A DNA stretch of 64,000 bases from Agrobacterium fabrum str. C58 (GTDB taxonomy: Bacteria > Pseudomonadota > Alphaproteobacteria > Rhizobiales > Rhizobiaceae). The notes beneath the pieces are model-generated. The model was not told the DNA's origin and did not search any database. It worked only from the letters and a program-made list of their open reading frames with translations. Below, piece by piece: positions 8,021-16,390 of this stretch (position 1 is the first letter of the stretch; each line of letters starts with the position of its first letter). Location: NCBI RefSeq assembly GCF_000092025.1, contig NC_003062.2, positions 1,486,001 through 1,550,000 on the forward strand, written 5' to 3'. The position numbers and the translations under genes are program-made.

Positions 8021-9520
8021 ATGCGATTGAAGAGTTCAGCAGTGTTGAAAAGTCTATCTGGAGCACATTCGCGCAAAGCGGGTGCAACGTCTTTCGTGAG
8101 GTTTGTTGCGTTGACCCTTGCTGCGGCGTTCATAGCCGCAACATCCGTTCAGACCGCAAAGGCCGACCCGAAATATGCGGGTATCGTCATCGACGCAAAG
8201 TCTGGCAAGGTCCTGTATGGTGAGGATCCTGACGGTCTGCGTTATCCGGCATCGTTGACGAAGATGATGACGCTTTATCTGACATTCGAGGCACTCAACA
8301 GCGGACGCATTTCGCTTGATTCCAGGGTGACTGTTTCGGCCAATGCCGCAAAGGAGCCGCCGTCGAAGCTCGGCGTGCGCGCCGGCGGCAGCGTTACCGT
8401 GGAACAGGCTATCCTTGCCCTCGTTACCCGGTCCGCAAACGATATGGCGACCGCGCTCGGCGAACATCTCGGCGGCTCGGAAGACCGTTTTGCCAGAATG
8501 ATGACGGCAAAGGCCCGTGCACTTGGCATGACCCGCACGACCTATCGCAATGCCAACGGCCTGCCCAACACGGCGCAGATGACGACGGCACGCGACCAGG
8601 CCCGTCTCGGCATCGCGCTTCGCCAGCATTTTCCGCAATATTACGGTTATTTCAGCACCCGAACCTTCAATTTCGGCAAGCAGGTGATTGGCAATCACAA
8701 TCGCCTCGTCGGAACCGTGAAGGGCGTGGATGGCATCAAGACCGGTTACACCCGCGCAGCCGGCAGCAATCTGGCGACATCAGCGCAGCTCGATGGCCGC
8801 TCTATCGTCGCCGTCGTTCTCGGCGGACGCTCCAGCGCTGCCCGTGATGCCACCATGCGCAAGCTCGTCGCAACCTATCTGCCGCAGGCATCGCGCGGCG
8901 GCAACAGCAACCTGATCGCACAGACGCGTTCTGGCCCGGTCGAAGAACCCGTTACCGTGGCGGCAGCCGCGCCTTATCCTTCCGTGGCAGTCGCCGCAAC
9001 CGATTCCGGCCTGCCCAACGCCGGTCCCGTTCCGCAGACCCGTTACGAAGAAGCACCCGTCACAGCCTTTGCAGGCTCTTCTTCCAATGCCGCCGTCAAG
9101 GCCATGGAAGCCGCCACCTGGCAGAAGGGCAAAGATCCGATCGTTCGCGCACCGGTCGCTCCCGATCGTAAGCTGATCACCAACTCGACCAAGGTGGACA
9201 ATATCGTCACGGCATCGACGGCAGCATCCGCATCCGCCGCACCTTCCGTCTCACCCAGGGCAGAGGCGCCGCAGGGTGGCTGGGTCATCCAGATCGGCGC
9301 ATCGCCGGACGAAAACTCCGCCCGTGGCCTGCTGCAGAACGCACAGGAAAAAGGCGGCGCGGCACTGCGCTCCGCAAAACCCTTCACGGTCGCCTTCAGC
9401 AAGGACGGCTCCCAGATCTACCGCGCCCGTTTCGGCGGCTTTGACGGCCAGAACGCTGCGGTAAATGCATGTAACGTATTGAAAAAGAAAGGCGTGAGCT
9501 GCTGGGCGTCACTCCAGTAA
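8021..9520 (+). CDS. D-alanyl-D-alanine carboxypeptidase with C-terminal SPOR domain
   Basis: This periplasmic enzyme trims the terminal D-Ala from peptidoglycan stem peptides. The 499-aa product has a signal peptide (to about residue 48) and all three S11 motifs: S78-L-T-K81, S138-A-N140 and K240-T-G242. A Pro/Ala/Val-rich linker of about 150 residues follows, then a SPOR domain (about 424-499, from GWVIQIGAS) that would recruit the enzyme to denuded septal glycan. ATG at 8021 was chosen over 8000 for its compact positively charged signal. A fusion of carboxypeptidase and SPOR is common in Rhizobiales. Compare the degraded paralogue at 2694-3866. Confidence 0.93.
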   Translation: MRLKSSAVLKSLSGAHSRKAGATSFVRFVALTLAAAFIAATSVQTAKADPKYAGIVIDAKSGKVLYGEDPDGLRYPASLTKMMTLYLTFEALNSGRISLDSRVTVSANAAKEPPSKLGVRAGGSVTVEQAILALVTRSANDMATALGEHLGGSEDRFARMMTAKARALGMTRTTYRNANGLPNTAQMTTARDQARLGIALRQHFPQYYGYFSTRTFNFGKQVIGNHNRLVGTVKGVDGIKTGYTRAAGSNLATSAQLDGRSIVAVVLGGRSSAARDATMRKLVATYLPQASRGGNSNLIAQTRSGPVEEPVTVAAAAPYPSVAVAATDSGLPNAGPVPQTRYEEAPVTAFAGSSSNAAVKAMEAATWQKGKDPIVRAPVAPDRKLITNSTKVDNIVTASTAASASAAPSVSPRAEAPQGGWVIQIGASPDENSARGLLQNAQEKGGAALRSAKPFTVAFSKDGSQIYRARFGGFDGQNAAVNACNVLKKKGVSCWASLQ

Positions 9521-9603
9521 CTGATGTTTCCGCAGGCGGTGCTTCATTGTCGAAACATCGCCTGTCTCCTCGAATTGTGTAATGAGTAGCGAGGCTTTCG
9601 AAG

Positions 9604-9864
9604 ATGGCAGTCAACGAGAATTATTCGGACATTGCGTCTGGCAACGGGCATGGCAGCCAGTCGGTTCTGCATCCCATTCACGAGGCGGCAATGCGTATCG
9701 CCGATCTCGGCCTCAACCGTTCCAAGGCAAAGACGCGTGATCTCGTCAGCCTGCTTCTGTCGCACGGTGCCCGCGCCTGGCGCGCCAACCAGCCGGAAGC
9801 CCGAATCCACCTTCATGTCGCCCACCGCTCGGGCCGCGCACCAATCCATATCCGCATCCGGTAA
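9604..9864 (+). CDS. Hypothetical protein (86 aa)
   Basis: No family was recognised. The 86-residue product is cytosolic in character, with a helical middle (HEAAMRIADLGLNRSKAKTRD) and a very basic, His/Arg-rich end (HVAHRSGRAPIHIRIR) that could touch nucleic acid. It begins 83 bases after the carboxypeptidase and ends 31 bases before a bidirectional terminator shared with gyrA, which fits a genuine last gene of the unit. An overlapping minus-strand frame (9544-9918) was judged a shadow. Confidence 0.55.
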   Translation: MAVNENYSDIASGNGHGSQSVLHPIHEAAMRIADLGLNRSKAKTRDLVSLLLSHGARAWRANQPEARIHLHVAHRSGRAPIHIRIR

Positions 9865-9894
9865 CGAACCGGACGCAGCAAGCAAGACCCAAAG

Positions 9895-9930
9895 AAAAAC
9901 CCCGCGGCGCTCAAGCACCGCGGGGTTTTC
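9895..9930. terminator. Bidirectional terminator between the 86-aa gene and gyrA
   Basis: CCCCGCGG (9900-9907) pairs perfectly with CCGCGGGG (9918-9925). An A-run precedes it and a T-run follows, so it can end transcription from both converging genes. Confidence 0.85.
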
Positions 9931-9960
9931 TGTTGATTGGCGAAGCAGAAACGAGGCGGC

Positions 9961-12753
9961 TTACGCCTCGCTCTCCGGTGCTTCAGGCGCATCCGGCAGA
10001 TTATCATCCGCCTCGTCGTCATTGCCGTTCTCCGCCTCATCGTCGCCCTCAGGCTCGTTGATGCGCTCCACGGAAACCACTTTCTCGTCCTTGGCGGTCG
10101 AGAAGATCGTGACGCCCTTGGTGGCACGGCTGGCGATGCGGATGCCGTTGACCGGCACACGAATGAGCTGACCACCATCGGAAACCAGCATGATCTGGTC
10201 GCCCTCTTCCACCGGGAAGGCAGCGACGAGTTCGCCGATTTCGTTGGTCTTGGCGGTATCGGTGGCACGGATGCCCTTGCCGCCACGGCCCGAGGTGCGG
10301 AAGTCGTAAGAAGACGAACGTTTGCCGAAGCCCTTCACGGAAACCGTCAGCACGAATTCTTCGCGGGCCTTCAGCTCCTGATAACGCTCTTCGCTGAGTT
10401 CGCCCTCTTCCGTCACTTCCTCGCCGACGAGTGCGATATCTTCCTCGTCCACGCCAGCGGCACGGCGCTCGGTGGCCGAGCGCTTGAGGTAGGCGGCACG
10501 TTCCCACGGTTCGGCTTCCACATGGCCAACGATGGTCATGGAGATGATGCGGTCGCCCTCAGCCATGTTGATGCCACGCACGCCGACGGAGTTGCGGCCG
10601 GCAAAGACGCGCACATCGTCCACGGGGAAGCGGATGCACTGGCCGAGCGCTGTCGTCAGCAACACGTCGTCACGATCGGTACAGGTTTCGACGGAGAGGA
10701 TTTCATCGCCCTCCTCGTCCAGCTTCATGGCGATCTTGCCATTGCGGTTGACCTGAACGAAATCGCCGAGCTTGTTGCGGCGAACCGTACCGCGCGTCGT
10801 CGAGAACATCACATCCAGCGTTTCCCAGGCGGTCTCATCCTCGGGCAACGGCATGATGGTGGTGATGCGTTCGCCGGGCTCCAGCGGCAGCATGTTGATG
10901 AGGGCCTTGCCCTTGGATTGCGGTGTACCGATCGGCAGGCGCCAGACCTTTTCCTTGTAGACGATGCCACGCGAGGAGAAAAACAGCACCGGCGTATGGG
11001 TATTGGCAACAAAGAGACGGTTGACGAAATCCTCGTCGCGCGTCGCCATGCCGGAACGGCCCTTGCCGCCGCGGCGCTGCGCCCGGTAGGTGGTCAGCGG
11101 TACGCGCTTGATGTAACCGAGATGCGAAACGGTAACGACCATATCCTCGCGGGCGATGAGGTCTTCATCGTCCATGTCAGGACCACCCTCGACGATCTGC
11201 GACCGGCGCGGCGTGCCGAACTCGTCGCGGATCGAAACAAGTTCGTCCTTGACGATCTGCTGGATACGCACGCGCGACGACAGAATGTCCAGATACTCGC
11301 TGATTTCAGCGCCGATCTTGTTCAGCTCGTCGCCGATCTCATCGCGGCCAAGCGCGGTGAGGCGGGCAAGGCGCAATTCGAGAATGGCGCGCGCCTGCTC
11401 TTCGGAAAGATTGTAGGTGCCGTCTTCGTTGATGCGGTGGCGCGGATCGTCAATGAGACGGATCAGGCTTTCCACATCCTGCGCCGGCCAGCGCCGGGTC
11501 ATCAACTGCTCGCGGGCCGAAGCCGGATCGGGAGCATGACGGATGACGCGGATGACTTCGTCGATATTGGCGACCGAAATCGCCAGACCGACCAAGACAT
11601 GCGCGCGGTCGCGTGCCTTGCGCAGCAGATACTTGGTGCGGCGGCTGACGACGTCTTCACGGAAGGAAACGAAGGCCCGCAGCATGTCGAGCAGCGTCAT
11701 CTGTTCCGGCTTGCCGCCGTTCAGCGCCACCATGTTGCAGCCGAAGGAGGTCTGCAGCGGCGTGTAGCGATAAAGCTGGTTCAGGATGACTTCGGCATTG
11801 GCATCGCGCTTCAGTTCGATGACGACGCGATAACCCTGGCGGTCGGACTCGTCGCGCAGGTCGGAAATGCCCTCGATGCGCTTTTCCTTGACCAGCTCGG
11901 CCATCTTTTCGATCATCGAGGCCTTGTTCACCTGATAGGGAACTTCGGTGATGATGATCTGTTCGCGGTCGCCGCGCATCGGCTCGATGGTGGCGACGCC
12001 GCGCATGATGACCGATCCACGGCCGGTCTCATAAGCCGAGCGGATGCCTGAACGGCCCATGATCAGCGCGCCGGTCGGAAAATCCGGTCCGGGAATGATC
12101 TGCATCATCTCGGGCAGTTCGATCGCCGGATTTTCAATCAGCGCGACGCAGCCGTCGATAACCTCGGACAGATTGTGCGGCGGAATATTGGTGGCCATGC
12201 CCACCGCGATGCCGCCTGCCCCGTTGACCAGAAGGTTCGGGAACTTCGCGGGAACGACAACCGGCTCCTGCAGCGTGCCGTCATAGTTGTCGCGGAAATC
12301 GACCGTTTCCTTGTCGAGATCGTCGAGCAGAGAATGCGCGGCCTTTTCGAGACGGCATTCGGTGTAACGTTCGGCCGCCGGCGGATCGCCATCGATGGAG
12401 CCGAAATTGCCCTGTCCGTCAATCAGCGGCAGACGCAGCGACCAATCCTGCGCCATACGCGCCAGCGCGTCATAGATCGCCGAATTGCCGTGCGGATGGA
12501 ATTTACCCATCACGTCACCGGTGACGCGGGCGCATTTGACGTATTTCTTGTTCCAGTCGATGCCGAGTTCGGACATGCCGTAGAGGATACGGCGATGAAC
12601 CGGCTTCAGGCCGTCTCGCACATCGGGAAGCGCGCGGGACACGATGACGCTCATGGCGTAATCGAGATACGACCGCTGCATTTCCTCCATGATGGAAATC
12701 GGTTCAATGCCTGGCGGAAGTTTTCCGCCGCCGGGGGGGCTCTGGTCAGTCAA
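9961..12753 (-). CDS. gyrA: DNA gyrase subunit A
   Basis: GyrA is the DNA-breaking subunit of gyrase and introduces negative supercoils. The 930-aa protein has the breakage-reunion domain with the catalytic tyrosine at Y130 (AERYTECR), and the C-terminal beta-pinwheel with the GyrA box QRRGGKG, which separates gyrase from ParC. In the quinolone-determining region ([10 protein letters not shown]) S91 and D95 occupy the positions of E. coli S83 and D87, so the common resistance changes are absent. The C-terminus ends in an acidic tail ([15 protein letters not shown]). The gene starts 217 bases from the divergent marC gene. Confidence 0.98.
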   Translation of the reverse strand: MTDQSPPGGGKLPPGIEPISIMEEMQRSYLDYAMSVIVSRALPDVRDGLKPVHRRILYGMSELGIDWNKKYVKCARVTGDVMGKFHPHGNSAIYDALARMAQDWSLRLPLIDGQGNFGSIDGDPPAAERYTECRLEKAAHSLLDDLDKETVDFRDNYDGTLQEPVVVPAKFPNLLVNGAGGIAVGMATNIPPHNLSEVIDGCVALIENPAIELPEMMQIIPGPDFPTGALIMGRSGIRSAYETGRGSVIMRGVATIEPMRGDREQIIITEVPYQVNKASMIEKMAELVKEKRIEGISDLRDESDRQGYRVVIELKRDANAEVILNQLYRYTPLQTSFGCNMVALNGGKPEQMTLLDMLRAFVSFREDVVSRRTKYLLRKARDRAHVLVGLAISVANIDEVIRVIRHAPDPASAREQLMTRRWPAQDVESLIRLIDDPRHRINEDGTYNLSEEQARAILELRLARLTALGRDEIGDELNKIGAEISEYLDILSSRVRIQQIVKDELVSIRDEFGTPRRSQIVEGGPDMDDEDLIAREDMVVTVSHLGYIKRVPLTTYRAQRRGGKGRSGMATRDEDFVNRLFVANTHTPVLFFSSRGIVYKEKVWRLPIGTPQSKGKALINMLPLEPGERITTIMPLPEDETAWETLDVMFSTTRGTVRRNKLGDFVQVNRNGKIAMKLDEEGDEILSVETCTDRDDVLLTTALGQCIRFPVDDVRVFAGRNSVGVRGINMAEGDRIISMTIVGHVEAEPWERAAYLKRSATERRAAGVDEEDIALVGEEVTEEGELSEERYQELKAREEFVLTVSVKGFGKRSSSYDFRTSGRGGKGIRATDTAKTNEIGELVAAFPVEEGDQIMLVSDGGQLIRVPVNGIRIASRATKGVTIFSTAKDEKVVSVERINEPEGDDEAENGNDDEADDNLPDAPEAPESEA

Positions 12754-12970
12754 AACGGATCACATTCTCTGTTAAGAATCGGATGGATTTTTATAGCGGA
12801 AACAGCAACGTTAAGCCAATTTCCCGGCGAGTTTTGAACAGGCTTTTGCGTCATTTGCAAGACGAGCGCCGCTTTTCACGATTTAGCCCGGCAAAAGCAC
12901 CGCCGCTCCCTTTCAATGTTCCGGCGAGTTGCGTAGGCTTCGCCGTAAAAACAGATAAGACGGGGAAAGA

Positions 12971-13600
12971 ATGGCCAGCAGCGAAACCCTCATCAACGCG
13001 CTTACCACACTTCTGGTCACGCTCGATCCGCCCGGTCTCGCCCCCGTTTTCCTGGCGCTCACCGTCGGCATGACGCGCGATCAGCGCAGCCAGGTAGCGT
13101 TGCGCGGCTCCATCATCGCCTTTGGCATTCTCGCCGTCTTCGCGCTCTTCGGTCTCGCCATTCTCAACCTGCTCGGCATTTCGCTCGGTGCCTTCCGCAT
13201 CGCCGGTGGCCTTCTGCTGTTCTGGATTTCCTTCGAGATGATTTTCGAGAAACGCCAGGAGCGCAAGGAAAAGACCTCGGAAATCGCCATCACCAAGGAT
13301 CATCTGCATAATCTGGCGGTCTTTCCGCTGGCCCTGCCGCTAATCGCCGGGCCGGGCGCCATTTCCGCCACCGTGCTGCTTGCCGGCTCAATGAAAACCA
13401 CCGTCGAGATGGTGGTGCTCATCCTGATCCTCGCTTTCGCCATGGCCCTCGTTTATGCCGCGCTGATCGTCTCGGAACGCATGGACCGTTTTCTCGGCAA
13501 TACCGGCCGCGCCATCCTCACCCGGCTGCTCGGCGTGCTGTTGGCAGCACTCTCGGTACAATTCGTGGTCGACGGCATAAAGTCGGCCTTCGATTTCTGA
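12971..13600 (+). CDS. MarC-family integral membrane protein
   Basis: The 209-aa protein is almost entirely hydrophobic with about six predicted membrane spans, and shows family features such as LDPPGLAPVFLALT near the N-terminus and LPLIAGPGAISATVLLAG in the middle. Despite the name, MarC proteins have no proven role in multiple antibiotic resistance and their substrate is unknown. A hydrophilic loop rich in Glu/Lys (EKRQERKEKTSE) lies near residue 95. The gene is divergent from gyrA. Confidence 0.9.
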   Translation: MASSETLINALTTLLVTLDPPGLAPVFLALTVGMTRDQRSQVALRGSIIAFGILAVFALFGLAILNLLGISLGAFRIAGGLLLFWISFEMIFEKRQERKEKTSEIAITKDHLHNLAVFPLALPLIAGPGAISATVLLAGSMKTTVEMVVLILILAFAMALVYAALIVSERMDRFLGNTGRAILTRLLGVLLAALSVQFVVDGIKSAFDF

Positions 13601-13732
13601 TCTCCGCTATGATCGCATGTCTGCGCAACAAAATCCCGCATGCGGCGATAACCCAGGAAAATCCGTCCTTTAAATCCGGCTGCCATTTCGGCTAAAAGAC
13701 GCGCATCTTTTCCGAATTCGAAAGTTGTCATC

Positions 13733-14881
13733 ATGCGTTCCACGCTGCGCCGCCTCATCCCGGATGCCGCACCTGTCAGCAACAGGGAAAGGCTACGCAC
13801 CGCGACCGGCGCCTTTTTCGGCATTCTGCTGACTGGCCTTCTCGGCAGTTTTGCTCTGCGTTTCGATCCCACCCTGCCCGCCATGATCGCGCCGATGGGC
13901 GCCTCGGCCGTGCTTTTATTCGCCGTGCCCTCCAGCCCGCTGGCCCAGCCCTGGTCGATCCTGTGCGGCAATCTGGTATCGGCTTTCGTGGGTGTAACCG
14001 TGGCGCTGCTGGTGCAGGATCCATTCCTCGCCAGCGCGCTCGCCATCAGCTTTGCGATCGCCGCGATGATGGCGCTGCGCTGCCTGCATCCGCCAAGCGG
14101 TGCCGTCGCGCTGACGGCCGTTCTCGGCGGTCCCGTCGTGCACAGCCTTGGTTATGGCTTCCTGCTCTGGCCGGTCGCCGGAAACTCGCTGATCCTTTTG
14201 GCCCTGGCACTCCTCTATAACAATGCCACCGGCCGCGCCTATCCACACGGCCTGAAGCCTGGAAAGGCCGCCCACGGCACGACCGATCCCACGCCCATCC
14301 AGAAGATCGGTTTTTCTTCGACCGATCTCGACGAGGTGCTGAAGGAATATGACGAGGTTCTCGATATCGACCGGGACGAGCTCGAGACCATCCTGCGCAA
14401 GACCGAACTGCGCTCTTACCGCCGCCGCGCGCTGCATCTCGATTGCGCCAGTGTCATGTCCCGGGATGTGATCGGTGTCGCCCCCGATGATAGCCTGCGC
14501 CACGCCCATGCGCTGATGCATAACCACCATTTCAAGGCGCTGCCCGTCACCAACGACAAGGCCGAAATCGTCGGCATCGTCACCCAGACGGATTTCCTGG
14601 AAAAGGCGAGCTGGAGAAACGGCCGTCCCTCCATCGGCTTCCTGCAGCGGCTGCGCCTCATTCTGTCTGGCGCAAGCGCCCCCAACGATACCGTCAAGGA
14701 CATCATGACCTCGCCGGTGAAAACCGTGCTGCCGGAGACTTCAATCGAGGAAGCCATCATCCGTTTTGCTGAGGAAGGTCTGCATTACCTGCCGGTCATC
14801 GACGCGAAAGGAAAGATGGTGGGAATCGTGTCGCAATCCGATGTCATGGTTGCGATGCTGGCGGACAAGGTGGCGGCCTGA
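13733..14881 (+). CDS. HPP-family membrane protein with tandem CBS domains
   Basis: The N-terminal half (about residues 20-175) has four or five membrane spans and the HPP motif that names the family (LHPPSGAVAL near residue 120). The C-terminal half carries two CBS domains (about 240-300 and 320-380), recognisable from MSRDVIGVAPDDSL and MTSPVKTVLPETS, each followed by the LPV..xGxVVGIVxQxD pattern. HPP proteins have been linked to nitrite transport in some bacteria and plastids, and CBS pairs usually sense adenine nucleotides. A transporter regulated by energy state is an inference. Confidence 0.85.
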   Translation: MRSTLRRLIPDAAPVSNRERLRTATGAFFGILLTGLLGSFALRFDPTLPAMIAPMGASAVLLFAVPSSPLAQPWSILCGNLVSAFVGVTVALLVQDPFLASALAISFAIAAMMALRCLHPPSGAVALTAVLGGPVVHSLGYGFLLWPVAGNSLILLALALLYNNATGRAYPHGLKPGKAAHGTTDPTPIQKIGFSSTDLDEVLKEYDEVLDIDRDELETILRKTELRSYRRRALHLDCASVMSRDVIGVAPDDSLRHAHALMHNHHFKALPVTNDKAEIVGIVTQTDFLEKASWRNGRPSIGFLQRLRLILSGASAPNDTVKDIMTSPVKTVLPETSIEEAIIRFAEEGLHYLPVIDAKGKMVGIVSQSDVMVAMLADKVAA

Positions 14882-14922
14882 GCCTTTCCTTGGAGCCAAG
14901 AACAACCTGCCGTCGGAAGCCG

Positions 14923-15222
14923 TCAAAGCTTTAAGCGGCGGATGCTCCGACCATGGACAATGGTGAGAATGAGCACGCCGGAACCGTCAGTTTCATAAAA
15001 AATGACATGGCTTCCATGTTCGTGTCTACGTATGCCTTCTCCAACAATCGTGGCTGAACGTCCCATACGTGGATTATTGCCAAGCAACTGGAAACAGCTT
15101 TCCATGCCGTCTTTGTACAGACGTGCCTGATTCAATCCGAACCGTTCAATACCATAGAGGAAGATGTCGAGAATTTCGTTTTCGGCTTGCGTGCTCAACC
15201 GATAATTATTCACGCATGACAC
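14923..15222 (-). CDS. parE: ParE-family toxin
   Basis: The 99-aa product matches the RelE/ParE superfamily: an N-terminal helix pair (STQAENEILDIFLYGIERFG), NPRMGR, GIRRHEHGSHVIFY and a C-terminal ILTIVHGRSI strand. ParE toxins poison DNA gyrase, which is interesting as gyrA lies about 2 kb away, although no physical link is implied. It overlaps the upstream antitoxin gene by 17 bases. The toxin looks intact. Confidence 0.88.
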   Translation of the reverse strand: MSCVNNYRLSTQAENEILDIFLYGIERFGLNQARLYKDGMESCFQLLGNNPRMGRSATIVGEGIRRHEHGSHVIFYETDGSGVLILTIVHGRSIRRLKL

Positions 15223-15472
15223 CGTGGGCTGTCGCTACACGTTCAGCTTCCGCGAACAAATCATCCATGCTGCGGGACCCGACACCACTGGCGCGGGACT
15301 CCGCAACGATTTGGCGAAGCTCGTCAATGCTGAAATCCTGCCCTCGCCGGGCCCAGTCACGTCGTACGAGATCCCGCACATAGTCACTGGCGCTGGCGTA
15401 TTCGCCCTTCTGGATACGGCTTTCGATCCAGTCTTTCATCGGGTCTGGCAAGGAAAAGGTCATGTTCGCCAT
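15206..15472 (-). CDS. parD: ParD-family antitoxin
   Basis: The 88-aa product has the ribbon-helix-helix N-terminus of ParD (MTFSLPDPMKDWIESRIQKG followed by YASASDYVRDLVRRD) and a C-terminal part that would wrap the toxin. Such antitoxins bind their own promoter, so autoregulation of the pair is likely. The promoter region at 15473-15530 includes a small imperfect palindrome (GATG..CATC around 15497-15513). The antitoxin precedes the toxin, as is usual. Confidence 0.9.
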   Translation of the reverse strand: MANMTFSLPDPMKDWIESRIQKGEYASASDYVRDLVRRDWARRGQDFSIDELRQIVAESRASGVGSRSMDDLFAEAERVATAHGVMRE

Positions 15473-15562
15473 GTCTCAAATCTCCTGTCAGCCCGATGAT
15501 GATATCAATACATCGAAAAAACCACAAAATTCTGACTTGCGGCAGTGTCGACAGTATCAGCC

Positions 15563-16084
15563 TCAGAACGGAATATCGTCATCCATATCGTTGGAGAAGC
15601 CACCGGAAGGCTGGCCGCCGCCACGGGATGAGCCGCCGCGCGGCGAGGACTGCTGGTCGTAACCGCCGCCGCTGCCATAATCATTGCCACCGCCGAAATC
15701 GCCGCCACCGCTGCGACCACCACCGCCTTCACCGCGACCGTCGAGCATCGTCAGCGTGGAGTTGAAGCCCTGCAGCACGATTTCGGTGGAGTAGCGGTCG
15801 TTGCCGGTCTGGTCCTGCCATTTGCGCGTCTGCAGCTGGCCTTCAATATAGAGCTTGGCGCCCTTCTTGACATATTGTTCGACGACCTTGCACAGGCCTT
15901 CGTTGAAAACCACGACGGTGTGCCATTCGGTCTTTTCCTTGCGCTCACCGCTGTTGCGGTCGCGCCAGGTTTCCGAGGTGGCGATACGCAGGTTGGCGAT
16001 GGGGCGGCCATCCTGCGTCCGGCGGATTTCGGGATCGGCGCCGACATTCCCGATCAGAATTACCTTGTTTACGCTACCAGCCAT
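15563..16084 (-). CDS. ssb: Single-stranded DNA-binding protein
   Basis: SSB coats single-stranded DNA during replication, repair and recombination. The 173-aa product has the N-terminal OB fold ([19 protein letters not shown], then [17 protein letters not shown]), a Gly-rich flexible linker and the acidic tip DMDDDIPF, which recruits partner proteins. ATG at 16084 is the family start; an in-frame ATG at 16147 would add 21 unrelated residues. It is divergent from uvrA with a LexA box between them, so it may be part of the SOS response. Confidence 0.97.
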   Translation of the reverse strand: MAGSVNKVILIGNVGADPEIRRTQDGRPIANLRIATSETWRDRNSGERKEKTEWHTVVVFNEGLCKVVEQYVKKGAKLYIEGQLQTRKWQDQTGNDRYSTEIVLQGFNSTLTMLDGRGEGGGGRSGGGDFGGGNDYGSGGGYDQQSSPRGGSSRGGGQPSGGFSNDMDDDIPF

Positions 16085-16241
16085 CTCGTCATCCTGTCCG
16101 CCAGCCTTCATGACCGGCAATTGCATTTCAAAAAATCCCGCACACAATAACCACCACCGCCCGCAAAGGGCACCGCAGGCAGGGAACTATCCACAAAGAA
16201 TAATCTTAAGCTGTGGGAGCAGACATTCGCGCTTGCAATTC

Positions 16242-16256
16242 GTTCCTTTTTTGTTC
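16242..16256. promoter_or_regulatory. LexA (SOS) box between ssb and uvrA
   Basis: GTTC at 16242-16245 and GTTC at 16253-16256 with seven bases between them match the direct-repeat LexA box of alphaproteobacteria (GTTC-N7-GTTC). It lies 135 bases before the uvrA start and 158 bases before the ssb start, so it could control either or both. Confidence 0.8.
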
Positions 16257-16390
16257 TATTAAATCGCAGATTTCGAGTCAAGCATTCCGAAAAGCTGCGC
16301 CCGATAGGAAATAGACCTCGACACCTCCGGCTGCGTCACTACATAAGGACGCGCTGCCAGCAAGTGTGTTATTTTTGTCCGAGCCTTGTC

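Noticed and set aside
9937-12051. 704-codon plus-strand open frame opposite gyrA
   Set aside because: It is the mirror of gyrA in GC-rich DNA. The composition (His, Asp, Ala rich) shows no family signature, while the minus strand encodes a full GyrA.
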